From positions 50,239-114,238 of the forward strand of contig CAYQQU010000011.1 of NCBI GenBank assembly GCA_964419545.1: a stretch of 64,000 nt of DNA. Direction: 5' to 3'. How positions within the stretch are numbered: position 1 is the first letter of the stretch; each line of letters opens with the position of its first letter. Shown piece by piece: positions 26,310 through 35,770 of this stretch. This stretch comes from CAYQQU01 sp964419545 (GTDB lineage: Bacteria > Bacteroidota > Bacteroidia > Chitinophagales > Saprospiraceae). Position numbers and translations under genes: made by a program. Under the pieces are notes generated by a model. The model ran no database searches, was not told where the DNA came from, and saw only the letters and a list, made by a program, of their open reading frames with translations.

Positions 26310-27320
26310 TTAATTCCTCGGAAGGCTGAAATCAATCTCCGTATTGTCGCCGATATTGAAGCTGTGCCGCAGGCCGGTGATGGCGGTGTCGTTGCCGACG
26401 ACGGACTTGTGGAGCACCACTTCTTTGATGGTGGCGTAGTTGCCGATGATCGAATCTTTGATGATGGCGTTGTGGATGCGTACATTATTGCCGATGGTGA
26501 CGTGGGGCCCGATGATGGAGTTGCTGATGCGGCATTTTTCGCCGATGCTTACCGGGTGGATGATGATGGTGTTGTCGAAGAGCGGCGTATCCTCGGGGTT
26601 GGGCCCCCGGCGGTCAAGGAGGATGGCGTTGGTTTCCAGGAGCACCTCTTTTTTGCCGCAGTTGAACCAGTTGTCGACCGTGATGGTGCCGAAGGGCACG
26701 CCGTTTTCGATCATGCGCATGAGGGCGTCGGTGAGGGGGTATTCGTTGCGGATCGACACGAGGCGGTGCTCCATGTTGAACTCGAGCGCTTCGATCAGGG
26801 CGGTCACGTCGCTGATCTTGTAGAAGCCGACCATAGCCAGGTCCGATTTCGGGATGCGGGGTTTTTCCACCACGCGCTTGACCATATTGTATTTGTCGAA
26901 TTCCACGACCCCGTATTCGCGGGGGTCTTTCACCTTTTTGACGCCGAGGCAGGAATTGGGATAGTCGATGACCTTCTGAAAATCGAGGTCGATGATGACG
27001 TCGCCGAAAAAAATGATCAGCTCGTCGGCGTCGCGGATGGCGTCGCGGGCCGTCCAGATAGCGTGGGCCGACCCCAGGCGGTGTTCCTGGGTGACGAATT
27101 CCTTGTTGAGGTTGGGATACGTCTGCTCGATGTAATTCTTGATCTTTTCCCCCAGGTAGCCGATGACGAAGACAAAGTCCCGGATGCCCACCCCGCTCAG
27201 CTGATCGATGATGAAGGAAATGATGGGTTTGCCCGCCACCGGTATCAACGGCTTGGGTTGGGTGTAGGTGAGCGGTCTTAGCCGGGCGCCCGCGCCCGCG
27301 ACGGGGATGATGGCCTTCAT
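26310..27320 (-). CDS. Sugar nucleotidyltransferase with left-handed beta-helix tail
   Basis: 336 residues. The N-terminal nucleotidyltransferase domain begins MKAIIPVAGAGARLRPLTYT with the nucleotide-binding GxGxRxxPLT pattern and the PKPLIPVAGKPII segment; FFGDVIIDLDF gives a metal-binding Asp. The C-terminal part has hexapeptide-like repeats (CRISNSIIGPHVTIGNNVRI, KDSIIGNYATIKEVVLHKSV) of a left-handed beta helix. Such enzymes join a sugar 1-phosphate to NTP, for example glucose-1-phosphate thymidylyltransferase or mannose-1-phosphate guanylyltransferase-like proteins. The sugar cannot be decided. No other sugar-nucleotide genes are adjacent. Confidence 0.88.
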   Translation of the reverse strand: MKAIIPVAGAGARLRPLTYTQPKPLIPVAGKPIISFIIDQLSGVGIRDFVFVIGYLGEKIKNYIEQTYPNLNKEFVTQEHRLGSAHAIWTARDAIRDADELIIFFGDVIIDLDFQKVIDYPNSCLGVKKVKDPREYGVVEFDKYNMVKRVVEKPRIPKSDLAMVGFYKISDVTALIEALEFNMEHRLVSIRNEYPLTDALMRMIENGVPFGTITVDNWFNCGKKEVLLETNAILLDRRGPNPEDTPLFDNTIIIHPVSIGEKCRISNSIIGPHVTIGNNVRIHNAIIKDSIIGNYATIKEVVLHKSVVGNDTAITGLRHSFNIGDNTEIDFSLPRN

Positions 27321-27577
27321 GGCAGTTTATTGCTTAGAAAAGCCCAAGATAAAAGGGAAAAGGGAGAAGTCAAAAGGTAAAAGCAAAGGGGAGCAAAAGT
27401 TACTATTCGACTACGTGTCTCCTCGCGGGGAAACTTCGGGCGCGGTATCGCTTCCTCCGCCCCGAAAGACGGCCTTTTTATATTTCCCTATTGTCCGCAC
27501 TCCGTCAGTTACGGTTAACCTCGAGAACTCTCTTGATATCGGGGAAGTTATCTTGGTGTCACTAAAACAACCTCAAG

Positions 27578-28483
27578 ATGAAGCGTCTCATCATCCTCTT
27601 TTTGCTCTTCAGCCTGAACGGCTGTATCGGCACCGACCTGGTGGATCAACCGTTGGGCAACGATCAATCCCGGGTAGCGCTAAACTTAACCAGCATTGCC
27701 CTGGAAGAAGGGAACAGCCGGCAGTTGGAAGCCACCTACTTCAATTTCATGGGCGATCCGGCCCCTGCTGATTTTGAATGGCGCACCGATGACGAATCGG
27801 TCGCGACGGTTTCCGATGACGGGCTGGTCACGGCGGCCGCCTTCGGCCAGACGCTCGTCACGGTCGAGGAACCGAGCGGCCTCAGCGCGACCTGCATGGT
27901 CACTGTAGTGGCCGATCCCGACGCGGTGGCCGAGCTGGTGGTCGAAGCCGACGCCCAGACGCTCGAGCCGGGGCAAACCGTACAATTGTCGGTTACCGCT
28001 AAAAACGTGAACGGCGAGGAGCTCCCCGGCCCGGTCGCCGCCACCTGATCGAGCTCCAATCCGGAAGCGGTAACGGTGGATGAAGACGGGCTGGCTTCCG
28101 CCAACAACCCCGGACAGGCGCAGATCACGGCGGCTTATCAAATGGTGCAGAGCGCTCCTTTTGAAATAAGAGTGCCCGGCACAGAGCGGACCGGCGCCTT
28201 TCAAGGGTTGAACGGCTATAACGTCTTGGGCGCCACCCGGGTTTCCGACGATGCGGTGATGTTCGATTCTGACTTTGTCTCTTCCAGCGGACCGGGGCTC
28301 TTTGTTTATTTGTCCAACAACGCTTCGAATGTAAACGGCGGAGTAGAACTGGGAGCGCTCCAGTCTACTACCGGAGCGCAGACCTACGCCTTGCCGCAGA
28401 ACGTCGAGGCCAATACCTACAATTTCGTGATTGTCTACTGCAAGCCTTTCAGCGTCGCGTTCGGATCTGCCGAGCTGAATTGA
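27578..28483 (+). pseudogene. Big2-DM13 lipoprotein interrupted by one nonsense codon
   Basis: The full frame would encode about 301 residues. The lipoprotein signal MKRLIILFLLFSLNGCIGTD is followed by two Big2-type immunoglobulin-like units (ALNLTSIALEEGNSRQLEAT, VSDDGLVTAAAFGQTLVTVE; then LVVEADAQTLEPGQTVQLSV) and a C-terminal DM13 domain (GYNVLGATRVSDDAVMFDSD, GPGLFVYLSNNAS, YNFVIVYCKPFSVAFGSAEL) thought to act in electron transfer through its Cys. A TGA at 28046-28048 interrupts the second Big2 unit where the context (VAAT-stop-SSSNPEAV) strongly suggests an original Trp codon TGG. Everything after it stays in frame. It may be a true pseudogene, a sequencing error or a readthrough site. 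The next gene is also broken. Confidence 0.75.
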
Positions 28484-28513
28484 TCATTTCTCCATCATCT
28501 GCAAAACGAAGCC

Positions 28514-29405
28514 ATGAGAACTTTATCATTCATCCTCCCCGTCCTGTTTTTTTCTGTTTCGCTCACCGCTCAAAGCGGCTGGACGCAGCCTCAGGGCGCG
28601 GGCTTCTTCAAGCTCAACCAATCGGCGCTGAGAGCCGGTGATCTATACAATCTCGAGGGGAAAATCATCGACATTACGACCACCTCGGTATATATCAGCA
28701 GCATCTACGCCGAGTACGGTTTTTCTGACCGCATTACCGGCATAGCTTATGTCCCCTTTTTCGTCCGCAGCACACTCAACCGCAGAGAATCCCGGGCCAC
28801 CGGCTTCGTCGAGCCAGGCGACCAGATCAATGGGTTCGGCGACCCGCTAATTGGCTTGCGGGTCGGCATTCTGGATAAGGGGCCGATCGTATTATCGGCA
28901 GATGCGATGGTCGGTATCCCGCTGGGTGAAAATGTCGGCGGCGATACGGAACTGCTCCAGACTGGCGACGGAGAGTTCAACCAGCTGGTGCGCCTATCGG
29001 CCTCCCGTTCTTTTCCGTCGGCTTCTCTCTACGGCACCCTCACCGTCGGCTTCAACAACCGTACCACCGCCGACTTCGATTTCTCCTCCGGCGCCCTGGA
29101 AGACGCCGAGTTTTCCGACGAAGTCCACTGGGGGGGGCGAGGTCGGCTGGACTCCTACCGACCGCTGGCTCCTAGCCCTCAAATGGTACCAGGTCTTCGC
29201 ACTCGAAAATACGGATTCTCCACCGGGTATGAACGCTTCTTCGCTGTTCGGCAATAACGTGGAATACTTCTCGATCACGCCGGAGATCAACTACTTCATC
29301 CAGGGAAATTTCGGCGCTTCCTTTTCGGTGGGTGGCGCGCTCAGCGGGCAGAATATTCTGGCTTCGCCGAATTTTGGGTTGGGCGTTTTCTACGTGGTGC
29401 GATGA
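28514..29405 (+). pseudogene. Outer-membrane beta-barrel protein frameshifted in a G8 tract
   Basis: A signal peptide (MRTLSFILPVLFFSVSLTAQ) precedes a transporter-like outer-membrane barrel (FFKLNQSALRAGDLYN, YISSIYAEYGFSDRITGIAY, GDPLIGLRVGILDKGPIVLS). The frame changes at a run of eight G (29130-29137). Removing one G restores VHWGGEVGWTPTDRWLLALK and continues to the natural stop at 29403-29405, giving 296 residues ending in FGLGVFYVVR. Read as is, the frame runs on to 29257 with 42 unrelated residues. It lies 30 bases after the DM13 gene and is probably co-transcribed. The homopolymer makes phase variation or a sequencing error plausible. The substrate is unknown. Confidence 0.75.
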
Positions 29406-29461
29406 TCGCGTAAGAAAGGCGTGCAGGTACCGGAGAAGGGAAAGCTACCGGTGGCGATCTT

Positions 29462-29625
29462 AGAGCTTGTTTGGAGGTAGTGCTTTTGAAGCGAAAAACT
29501 CAGATTTTGGGTTCTCCCGAAGGGATTTTTCCGGCTCATAGCAGCGCTACGGGCCGGAAAAATGCCACAGGGAGGTTCCAAAAGCTGGGTTTTGCAGCCA
29601 AAATGACTACCTCCAAACAAGCTCT
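29462..29625 (+). repeat. 164-bp palindromic element, copy 1
   Basis: The ends are perfect inverted repeats of 20 bases (AGAGCTTGTTTGGAGGTAGT at the left). The interior is a weaker palindrome with a centre around TAGCAGCGCTA flanked by matching TTTTTCCGG / CCGGAAAAAT blocks. Copy 2 at 39816-39979 is the reverse complement and differs at only one base. It lies in a convergent intergenic gap between the outer-membrane barrel gene and the RND pump gene. One reading direction stays open through the element (MEVVLLKRKTQILGS...), but this looks incidental. Confidence 0.9.
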
Positions 29626-29668
29626 TAACCCGCTGCCAACGGCCTGCGTCTGCGCCCGGCTACCCTTT

Positions 29669-32600
29669 TCAGCTTTGCCTTTCGACCGCCTTCGTTTCTC
29701 CATTCGTAAACAACTCATACAAAATCGGCACCACCAGCAGCACAAAGCTCGTCGACGTGATCAGCCCACCGATGATCGTCCAGCCCATCGGCGCCCAGAG
29801 GGAGCCGCCGGCCAGCGTTAGCGGGAGCAGGCCGAGGATGGTAGTCAGCGTAGTCATCACGATGGGCACAAAACGAACTTCACCTGCTTTGCGGGCCGCC
29901 TCGCCTACCGTGGCGCCTTCCTTGAGCATATCATTGGCGAAGTCGACCAAAACGATCGAGTTGTTGATGGCGATGCCGATCAGGCTGGTCAGGCCGATGA
30001 AAGCAGTGAAGGAAAAGCTGATGCCGGTGATGAGCAGCGCGAGGATGGAGCCGATAATCGCCAGCGGCAATGCGGTAAAGATGATCAGCGGCTGAGTGAA
30101 CGACCGGAACTGGATGATCAGCACGCCCAGGATCAGCAGCAGGGCCATCACCGAAGCGACACCCATGCCGCCGAAGGATTCGTTGCGGCTTTCCAGGTCG
30201 CCTTTGTAGGTGTAATCGTAGCCTTCTTCCCAATCGATCGCCTGCATATCCGCCTCGATATCGGCGATCACGTCGTCGAGGTTGTAGCCTTTGTCGATAT
30301 CGGCGAGGATGGTGGCGGTGCGTTCCAGGTCGAGGTGGGTGATGCGGCTGGGAGCGACGTCAAATTCGAGGTCGGCCAATTGGCGGAGCGGGATGAAGCG
30401 GCCGCTCAGCGATTGCACCGAAATTTTATCGAAATCCGCCAGCGCAAACTGGTTGTCGTAGGCAAAGCGCATCACGATGCTGTAGTCGTCGCCTTCTTCA
30501 TCGCGGAAATCGCCCACTTCGGCGCCGTTGACGAAGGTGCGGATCGTTTTGTCGATGATGTGCAGCGGCACGCCGAGCAGCATGGCTTTATCGCGGTTGA
30601 TGTGGAAGCGCAGGTCGGTGCTATTGGTGCGAATGGGATTGTCGACATTGATGGCGCCTTCGGCGGAACGGACGATGCGCTCCACCCGGCGGGCGTAGTT
30701 GCTTAGTTTATCGAGGTCCGTGCCGAAGATCTTGATCGCGATCGGCGCCTCGCTCGGCGGCCCCTGTATGAACTCGCGCACGTCGATGCGCGCTTTGGTG
30801 TAATTGGCGAAGCGATCCCGCAATTCGTCGAGCAAGGCGTAGAACTCATCCACATCGTAGTATTTCAACACCACGAAAACGTCGCCGTAGGTATTGGAAT
30901 AGCTGCCGGCCGCGACATTGTAGTAGATGCGGGGATTGCCGTGACCGACATTGGCGGCGTAGTATTTCACCTCATCGTATTCCAGGAGCACTTTTTCCAC
31001 GTCTTTCACCGCGTCATCCACGGCATCGATATTGCTGCCGTTGGGCAGGTTAACGGTGATGCGGAACTGGGGCTTCTCCGCTTTCGGGAAAAAGCTCACT
31101 CCGACCAGCGGGAAGAGGGCCAGCGCGCCCACCAGCGCGAGCAGGGCCGCCGAGAGCGTCAGCCAGCGATGGCGCAGCGCCCAGTCCAGCGTGCGGCGGT
31201 ACGGCCCTTCGATGATGCGCCGCAGCAGCCGGAAGATGGGCGTCGGCTTTTTGACCTTCGCGCCGCCGTTGTCTCTCAGGAGGCGGCTGGCGATGAAGGG
31301 CGTAAGGGTTACGGCAACGATAAACGAAGCGGAGAGCGTCGCCACCACCGTCACCGGCAGGGCTTTGATGAACGCCCCCACCGTATCGGGCATCATAATG
31401 ATGGGGATGAACGCCAGGATGGTGGTCAGCGTAGCGCTCAAAATGGGCGCGATCAGCTGCTGCGTGCCCCGTATGGCCGCTTCCTTGCGCGAGTACCCGA
31501 GCCCCAGGAAGCGTTCGATATTTTCAATGATGGCGATGGAGTTGTCGACCAGCAGGCCGAGGGCGACGATCAGGCCGGCGATCGACATCTGCTGCAGCGA
31601 AAACCCGAGGCCGTCCACTACCCAAAGCCCCATCAGGATACTCAATGGAATGGCCAGCATGACGAGGCTCGCCGAGCGAAAGCCCAGCGCGAGGAAGATG
31701 ATGAGCCCCACCAGGGCGATCCCCTGCAGCAGGTTGAGCAGGAAACCGTCGACGCGGTCGGATACGCCGAGCGACTGGTCGAAGACGTACTCCAGCCGGA
31801 TGTCGTCGGCGAAGGTCATTTTTTCCAGCCCGGCCCGGATCGGTCCGATGAGGTCAAAAATATTGTAGCCGTCTTTGTACTGAACGTTCACGTAGATGCA
31901 GCGCTCGCCCTGGAAACGGGCCAGCCAGCGCTCGTCTTCCAGATCAAAAAAAACGGCGGCGATGTCGCGCAGGTAGATGATCTTTCCCTGGAAAGCGCCG
32001 ACCACCGTATTGCTGATCTGGTCGATTTTTTCGTAAGCGCCCGAGGTCTTGATGTTGAACAGTTTATTGGAAACCTTGACCGCCCCGCCGGGGATGTTGG
32101 CGTTGCTGCTGGTGATGGCGTTCTCCACATCGTCGATGGAGATCCCCATTTCGGTCATCTTGACGGGGTCGAGGGCGATGCGGATCTCCTGTTCCGGATA
32201 GGCGTCGATATCCACTTTGCGGACACCGTCCACTTTCTCGATCACTTTCTCGACCCGCTCCGCCTCCGACTTGAGTAGCGGATACGGCGCCCGGTCGGAT
32301 ACCAGCGCCAGTTGCAGGGCGGTGACCGTGCTCGTGGATATCTTGCGCACTTCCAGAGAAAACAGCCCGGCGGGCAGGTCGTTGCCCAGCCCCGTGACCT
32401 GGCGCTGCACTTCGTCGAACTTATCGTCGGAGTCGACGCCGAACTCAAATTCCACCTCGAAGATCGCCACGCCGTCGCGGATGGTCGTTTGCAGCTCCTT
32501 CAGGTCGTCGAGTTCGTTGATGACCTCCTCGATGGGATCCGCTACCTGGCTCTCCACGTCTCTGGGCGTAGCGCCGGGATAAACGGCGACGACCAGGACG

Positions 32601-32731
32601 TTGGGAATATCCAGGGAAGGGTCTTCGCGCTGCGGCATGCTGAAGAAAGACAGGATGCCCATCACCAGGAAAAAGGTGAAGGCCGTCAGCGTAAATTGAT
32701 AGTTCTCGATGGATAGCTTGGGAATGGTCAT
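29669..32731 (-). CDS. RND-family efflux pump inner-membrane transporter
   Basis: 1020 residues, the usual length for AcrB/MexB-like and heavy-metal-type RND permeases. Twelve transmembrane segments and two periplasmic loops are apparent. Hallmarks include MPQREDPSLDIPNVLVVAVY after TM1, the duplicated pump architecture, and the TM4 segment SIAGLIVALGLLVDNSIAII with the acidic proton-relay residue. The substrate class (drug, solvent or other) cannot be told. It is preceded in the same operon by an adaptor (32830-33972) and a TolC-like channel (33985-35370), so the operon encodes a full tripartite pump. Confidence 0.93.
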   Translation of the reverse strand: MTIPKLSIENYQFTLTAFTFFLVMGILSFFSMPQREDPSLDIPNVLVVAVYPGATPRDVESQVADPIEEVINELDDLKELQTTIRDGVAIFEVEFEFGVDSDDKFDEVQRQVTGLGNDLPAGLFSLEVRKISTSTVTALQLALVSDRAPYPLLKSEAERVEKVIEKVDGVRKVDIDAYPEQEIRIALDPVKMTEMGISIDDVENAITSSNANIPGGAVKVSNKLFNIKTSGAYEKIDQISNTVVGAFQGKIIYLRDIAAVFFDLEDERWLARFQGERCIYVNVQYKDGYNIFDLIGPIRAGLEKMTFADDIRLEYVFDQSLGVSDRVDGFLLNLLQGIALVGLIIFLALGFRSASLVMLAIPLSILMGLWVVDGLGFSLQQMSIAGLIVALGLLVDNSIAIIENIERFLGLGYSRKEAAIRGTQQLIAPILSATLTTILAFIPIIMMPDTVGAFIKALPVTVVATLSASFIVAVTLTPFIASRLLRDNGGAKVKKPTPIFRLLRRIIEGPYRRTLDWALRHRWLTLSAALLALVGALALFPLVGVSFFPKAEKPQFRITVNLPNGSNIDAVDDAVKDVEKVLLEYDEVKYYAANVGHGNPRIYYNVAAGSYSNTYGDVFVVLKYYDVDEFYALLDELRDRFANYTKARIDVREFIQGPPSEAPIAIKIFGTDLDKLSNYARRVERIVRSAEGAINVDNPIRTNSTDLRFHINRDKAMLLGVPLHIIDKTIRTFVNGAEVGDFRDEEGDDYSIVMRFAYDNQFALADFDKISVQSLSGRFIPLRQLADLEFDVAPSRITHLDLERTATILADIDKGYNLDDVIADIEADMQAIDWEEGYDYTYKGDLESRNESFGGMGVASVMALLLILGVLIIQFRSFTQPLIIFTALPLAIIGSILALLITGISFSFTAFIGLTSLIGIAINNSIVLVDFANDMLKEGATVGEAARKAGEVRFVPIVMTTLTTILGLLPLTLAGGSLWAPMGWTIIGGLITSTSFVLLVVPILYELFTNGETKAVERQS

Positions 32732-32829
32732 TGCGCAAAGGTTAAAAGTTGCCCGTCCACAGCGGGTCCGGGTGAAAATGGTCCGCCTTCGCCCGGGCTT
32801 CGACGGAATACTGGGAAAAAAGCAGCTGG

Positions 32830-33972
32830 TTAGCGTTGTACGATCATGACGGAGTCTTCATTTTCCAGGTAGGCCACTCCGCTGACCACCACCTGGTCGC
32901 CGGGTGCGAGGCCCTTGCTGATCTGGAGTTTGCTGTCTTCCAGGCGGAAGATCGCCACTTTGGTCTTCATGGCTTTACCGTCCTGCACCACGAAGACCTC
33001 GGCTTCGTCCTCGTCGGCGCTCAGGAGGGCGTCGACGGGAATTTCCAGTAATTGTCGTTCCACCGTAGTCACAATATTCACGGCCCCGATAAAGCCCGAG
33101 AGCAGCTTCTCGCCGTCCGGATCCACTTCGATTTCCACTTCGTAGGTATTGGTGTAGGGGTCGGCCATGCTGGCGATTTCCCGCACTACGCCTGCGAAGG
33201 TCTGGTTGGGGTAGGCGTCGAAAGTGATCTCGGCGCGATCGCCGAGCTCGACGAAGATGATGTCTTTGTCGGTGATATTCACCCGGATCACCATTGCCTC
33301 GTTGCGGGAGCCGAAGAGGAAGACCGGGACGCCCGGGCCGACCAGTTCGTTGGGTTCGGCCAGCTTTTTCAGCACTGTACCGTTGGCGGGTGCGACGATG
33401 CGGGAATATTTCAGGTTAAAATCGGCCACTTCCACCTGCTGTTCGCTGAATTGCAGGCCTTTTTTAGCGGCTTCGAGCTGATTGCGGGCGTTGTCGAGCT
33501 GTACTTCCGCGTTTTCCAGTTGTTCGAGGGTCGCCACGCTATCTTCGTACAGGCCCTCGGCGTTGCGGAAGTCGCGTTCGGCCAGTTGCAGGGCGAGGCG
33601 GGCGTTTTCCACCTGGATGCGGGCCTGCTCCTCACCGATGGTCGCCTGTTGGTTCTGGGCCCGGATCTCGTCGAGGTCGAGTTCGGCCATCAGTTGTCCT
33701 TTGCGCAACGACTGGCCTTCGGAGACGTGTACGGCTTTGATGATGCCTCCGGTTTTGAAGCTGAGTTTGGCTTCCAGCTTGGAAGCGAGTTTGCCGGTGG
33801 CGAAGATCGTCTCGCGGTAACTGACCGGTTTTGCAGTGACCGTTTCCACTTTGCGTTTTTCCCCGGATGCAGGGACGGCGGCGGAGTCATCCGCCTGATT
33901 GTCGCTGCCGCAGGCGAAGGTCAGCAGGAGGGCAAAAGACCAGAAGCCTATTTTAAAGTTATTCATTTTCAA
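32830..33972 (-). CDS. RND efflux periplasmic adaptor (membrane fusion protein)
   Basis: 380 residues. The N-terminus MNNFKIGFWSFALLLTFACG is a lipoprotein signal with Cys near residue 21. Then follow the barrel-sandwich/lipoyl half (ETIFATGKLASKLEAKLSFK, GGIIKAVHVSEGQSLRKGQL), an alpha-helical hairpin (QLENAEVQLDNARNQLEAAK), the second lipoyl half (LKYSRIVAPANGTVLKKLA) and beta-barrel/membrane-proximal domains (GDRAEITFDAYPNQTFAGVV). It bridges the inner-membrane pump encoded next and the TolC-like channel encoded before it, with short spacers, as one operon. Confidence 0.93.
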   Translation of the reverse strand: MKMNNFKIGFWSFALLLTFACGSDNQADDSAAVPASGEKRKVETVTAKPVSYRETIFATGKLASKLEAKLSFKTGGIIKAVHVSEGQSLRKGQLMAELDLDEIRAQNQQATIGEEQARIQVENARLALQLAERDFRNAEGLYEDSVATLEQLENAEVQLDNARNQLEAAKKGLQFSEQQVEVADFNLKYSRIVAPANGTVLKKLAEPNELVGPGVPVFLFGSRNEAMVIRVNITDKDIIFVELGDRAEITFDAYPNQTFAGVVREIASMADPYTNTYEVEIEVDPDGEKLLSGFIGAVNIVTTVERQLLEIPVDALLSADEDEAEVFVVQDGKAMKTKVAIFRLEDSKLQISKGLAPGDQVVVSGVAYLENEDSVMIVQR

Positions 33973-33984
33973 TTTTTTTGGCTC

Positions 33985-35370
33985 TCAATAAAGTGTATAT
34001 CCGCCGGTAGCTCTTTCGAACTCGGCCAGTTTGATCTGATAGTCGTAGCGGGCGATGTTGCGCCGTTGTTCGGCGGTGGTCAGTTGGGTGCGCGCATCGG
34101 TAAATTCCACCAGGTTGGCCTGCCCCTGAGCGTACTTTTTCTGCACCAGGCGCAGCGCCCGGCGGGCGGCGTCCACTTCCGCGCCGGCCGAAGTGATGCG
34201 TTGGGCGGCGGCCTCCAGGTCGTAGAACGATTGCACCACCTGCAGGCCGATCTGGCGCTGCACGTCGGCTTTTTGCTGCACCAGTTTCTCCCGCTCGATA
34301 CGCGCCTGGTCGACCTTGTATTGATTCGACCAGTTGAAGACGTTCCAGCTCAGCACCAGGGAGCCCTGAAAAAAATCGTCTTCGTCAGTAAAGGAATATT
34401 CCGTTCCCTGAAAGCCGTAGTCGGCGACCATCGTCAGCTGCGGCAGGTAATTGCCTTTGTCGAGCTTGATTTTCTGGTCGGAAGCGGAGATCGCATAATT
34501 GAGCTGCTGAAATTCTTCCCGCTGCTGAAAAGCCTGGCGGCGGGCGGCGTCGACCGACTGGGCCACCTGCGGCAGTTCGGTTTCCGGCAAGATATCGATG
34601 GCGGCGTCGTAGTCCCGGTTCAGCAGGTAGTTGAAATACGACCGGGCCACCTGCCGGTCTTTCCGGGCTACGGCCAGCTGCTGCTCCACCTCTTCCACCT
34701 GGGCGACGGCGGAGTAGACCACGTCCATCGTCACCTGGTTGTTTTCGTAAAGACTGCGGGTGGTGCGCAGGTTTTCCTCCACGAGCGCTTTGGTATCCTC
34801 GAAAAGCGCCACGGCCCGGTGGGCTTTGAGGTAATTGAAATAGGCGACTTTTACGTCCTTTACCAGCTCGCGCCGGAAGATGTCGACCGAGATGCGTTCC
34901 GCTCCGGCCATATTTTCCCGGATCTGGGTGTTGCGAATGATGGATGCATTAAAAACCGGCATGGTCATCCGCAATTTGGTTTCGTGTTCCTCTTCGCGCA
35001 GAAAGTTCTCCTGCACATTGCTGATCATCTGATATTCCGGTATGGTGGGATAGTCGGGGTATAAGTCGGAGCCCAGGTCGTTGAGTAGGTTCAGGTTCTG
35101 ATAGACCGGATTGACCAGGTCGCCCACCGGGATCTCGATGGCCCGGCCGCCCCGGGCGATCGAGTAGCGGGCTTCGATCGACAACTGGGGCAGGAACAGG
35201 CTGCGCGCTTCCCGGAGCGCTGCGAGGCTGCCTTCATAGGACAACTCCTGGCGCTGCAGCGCAATGTTGCTGTTCAACGCCTGTTCGACGTAGCCGTTCA
35301 GCACATTCTGGGCGCTTATCGGCCCCAGTGAGAGTAAAAACAGGAAAAGCGAAAGAACGACTTTTTGCAT
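33985..35370 (-). CDS. TolC-family outer-membrane efflux channel
   Basis: 461 residues with a signal peptide (MQKVVLSLFLFLLSLGPISA). Two repeats of long helices are visible (NSNIALQRQELSYEGSLAAL; then AQANLVEFTDARTQLTTAEQ), characteristic of the trimeric TolC tunnel. It is the first gene of the tripartite RND operon and would form the exit duct for the pump. Its stop codon is 12 bases before the adaptor start. No regulator is adjacent. Confidence 0.93.
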   Translation of the reverse strand: MQKVVLSLFLFLLSLGPISAQNVLNGYVEQALNSNIALQRQELSYEGSLAALREARSLFLPQLSIEARYSIARGGRAIEIPVGDLVNPVYQNLNLLNDLGSDLYPDYPTIPEYQMISNVQENFLREEEHETKLRMTMPVFNASIIRNTQIRENMAGAERISVDIFRRELVKDVKVAYFNYLKAHRAVALFEDTKALVEENLRTTRSLYENNQVTMDVVYSAVAQVEEVEQQLAVARKDRQVARSYFNYLLNRDYDAAIDILPETELPQVAQSVDAARRQAFQQREEFQQLNYAISASDQKIKLDKGNYLPQLTMVADYGFQGTEYSFTDEDDFFQGSLVLSWNVFNWSNQYKVDQARIEREKLVQQKADVQRQIGLQVVQSFYDLEAAAQRITSAGAEVDAARRALRLVQKKYAQGQANLVEFTDARTQLTTAEQRRNIARYDYQIKLAEFERATGGYTLY

Positions 35371-35770
35371 GGTGTTTGGTTTTGATTCAAATATCCCTCC
35401 CTTTCTCCCCCTTATCCAGTGCGCGCGGCTGAATTGCGGTTATTCTCCGTTGAATCGGCGAATAAGCCGGGTAAATCGGTAAGCCGCCGCTTTTTAACCC
35501 GGATGCCGGAAGATGGGCAGGTTATTACAAAAAAAGGAAAGAAAGCGCCGCGGCGCGTCCGAATTTGGGAAAGAGGCGGTATCCGGACGTCTAGAGTAGA
35601 AAACCAGACGATGGGTTTGTCGATTTTATACCCATGCATCAGCCATTGGTCATCTGCTACCGGACTTTGGTCAAAAAGGAAGCCCGAGGGGGTAAAAACC
35701 GGCCCCGGCCTTGTGGAATATACCCGATTGCGACGTCTTTCTTTTTTGAAAGCGCACAATCACGAACAGT
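35371..35770. other. Intergenic region between RND operon and small HTH gene
   Basis: About 400 bases lie between the divergent TolC-like gene and the HTH gene. An open frame at 35419-35778 gives a basic, uncharacterised 119-residue product with no signal or family feature and is not called. I see no hairpin or exact -7 box here. Confidence 0.5.
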
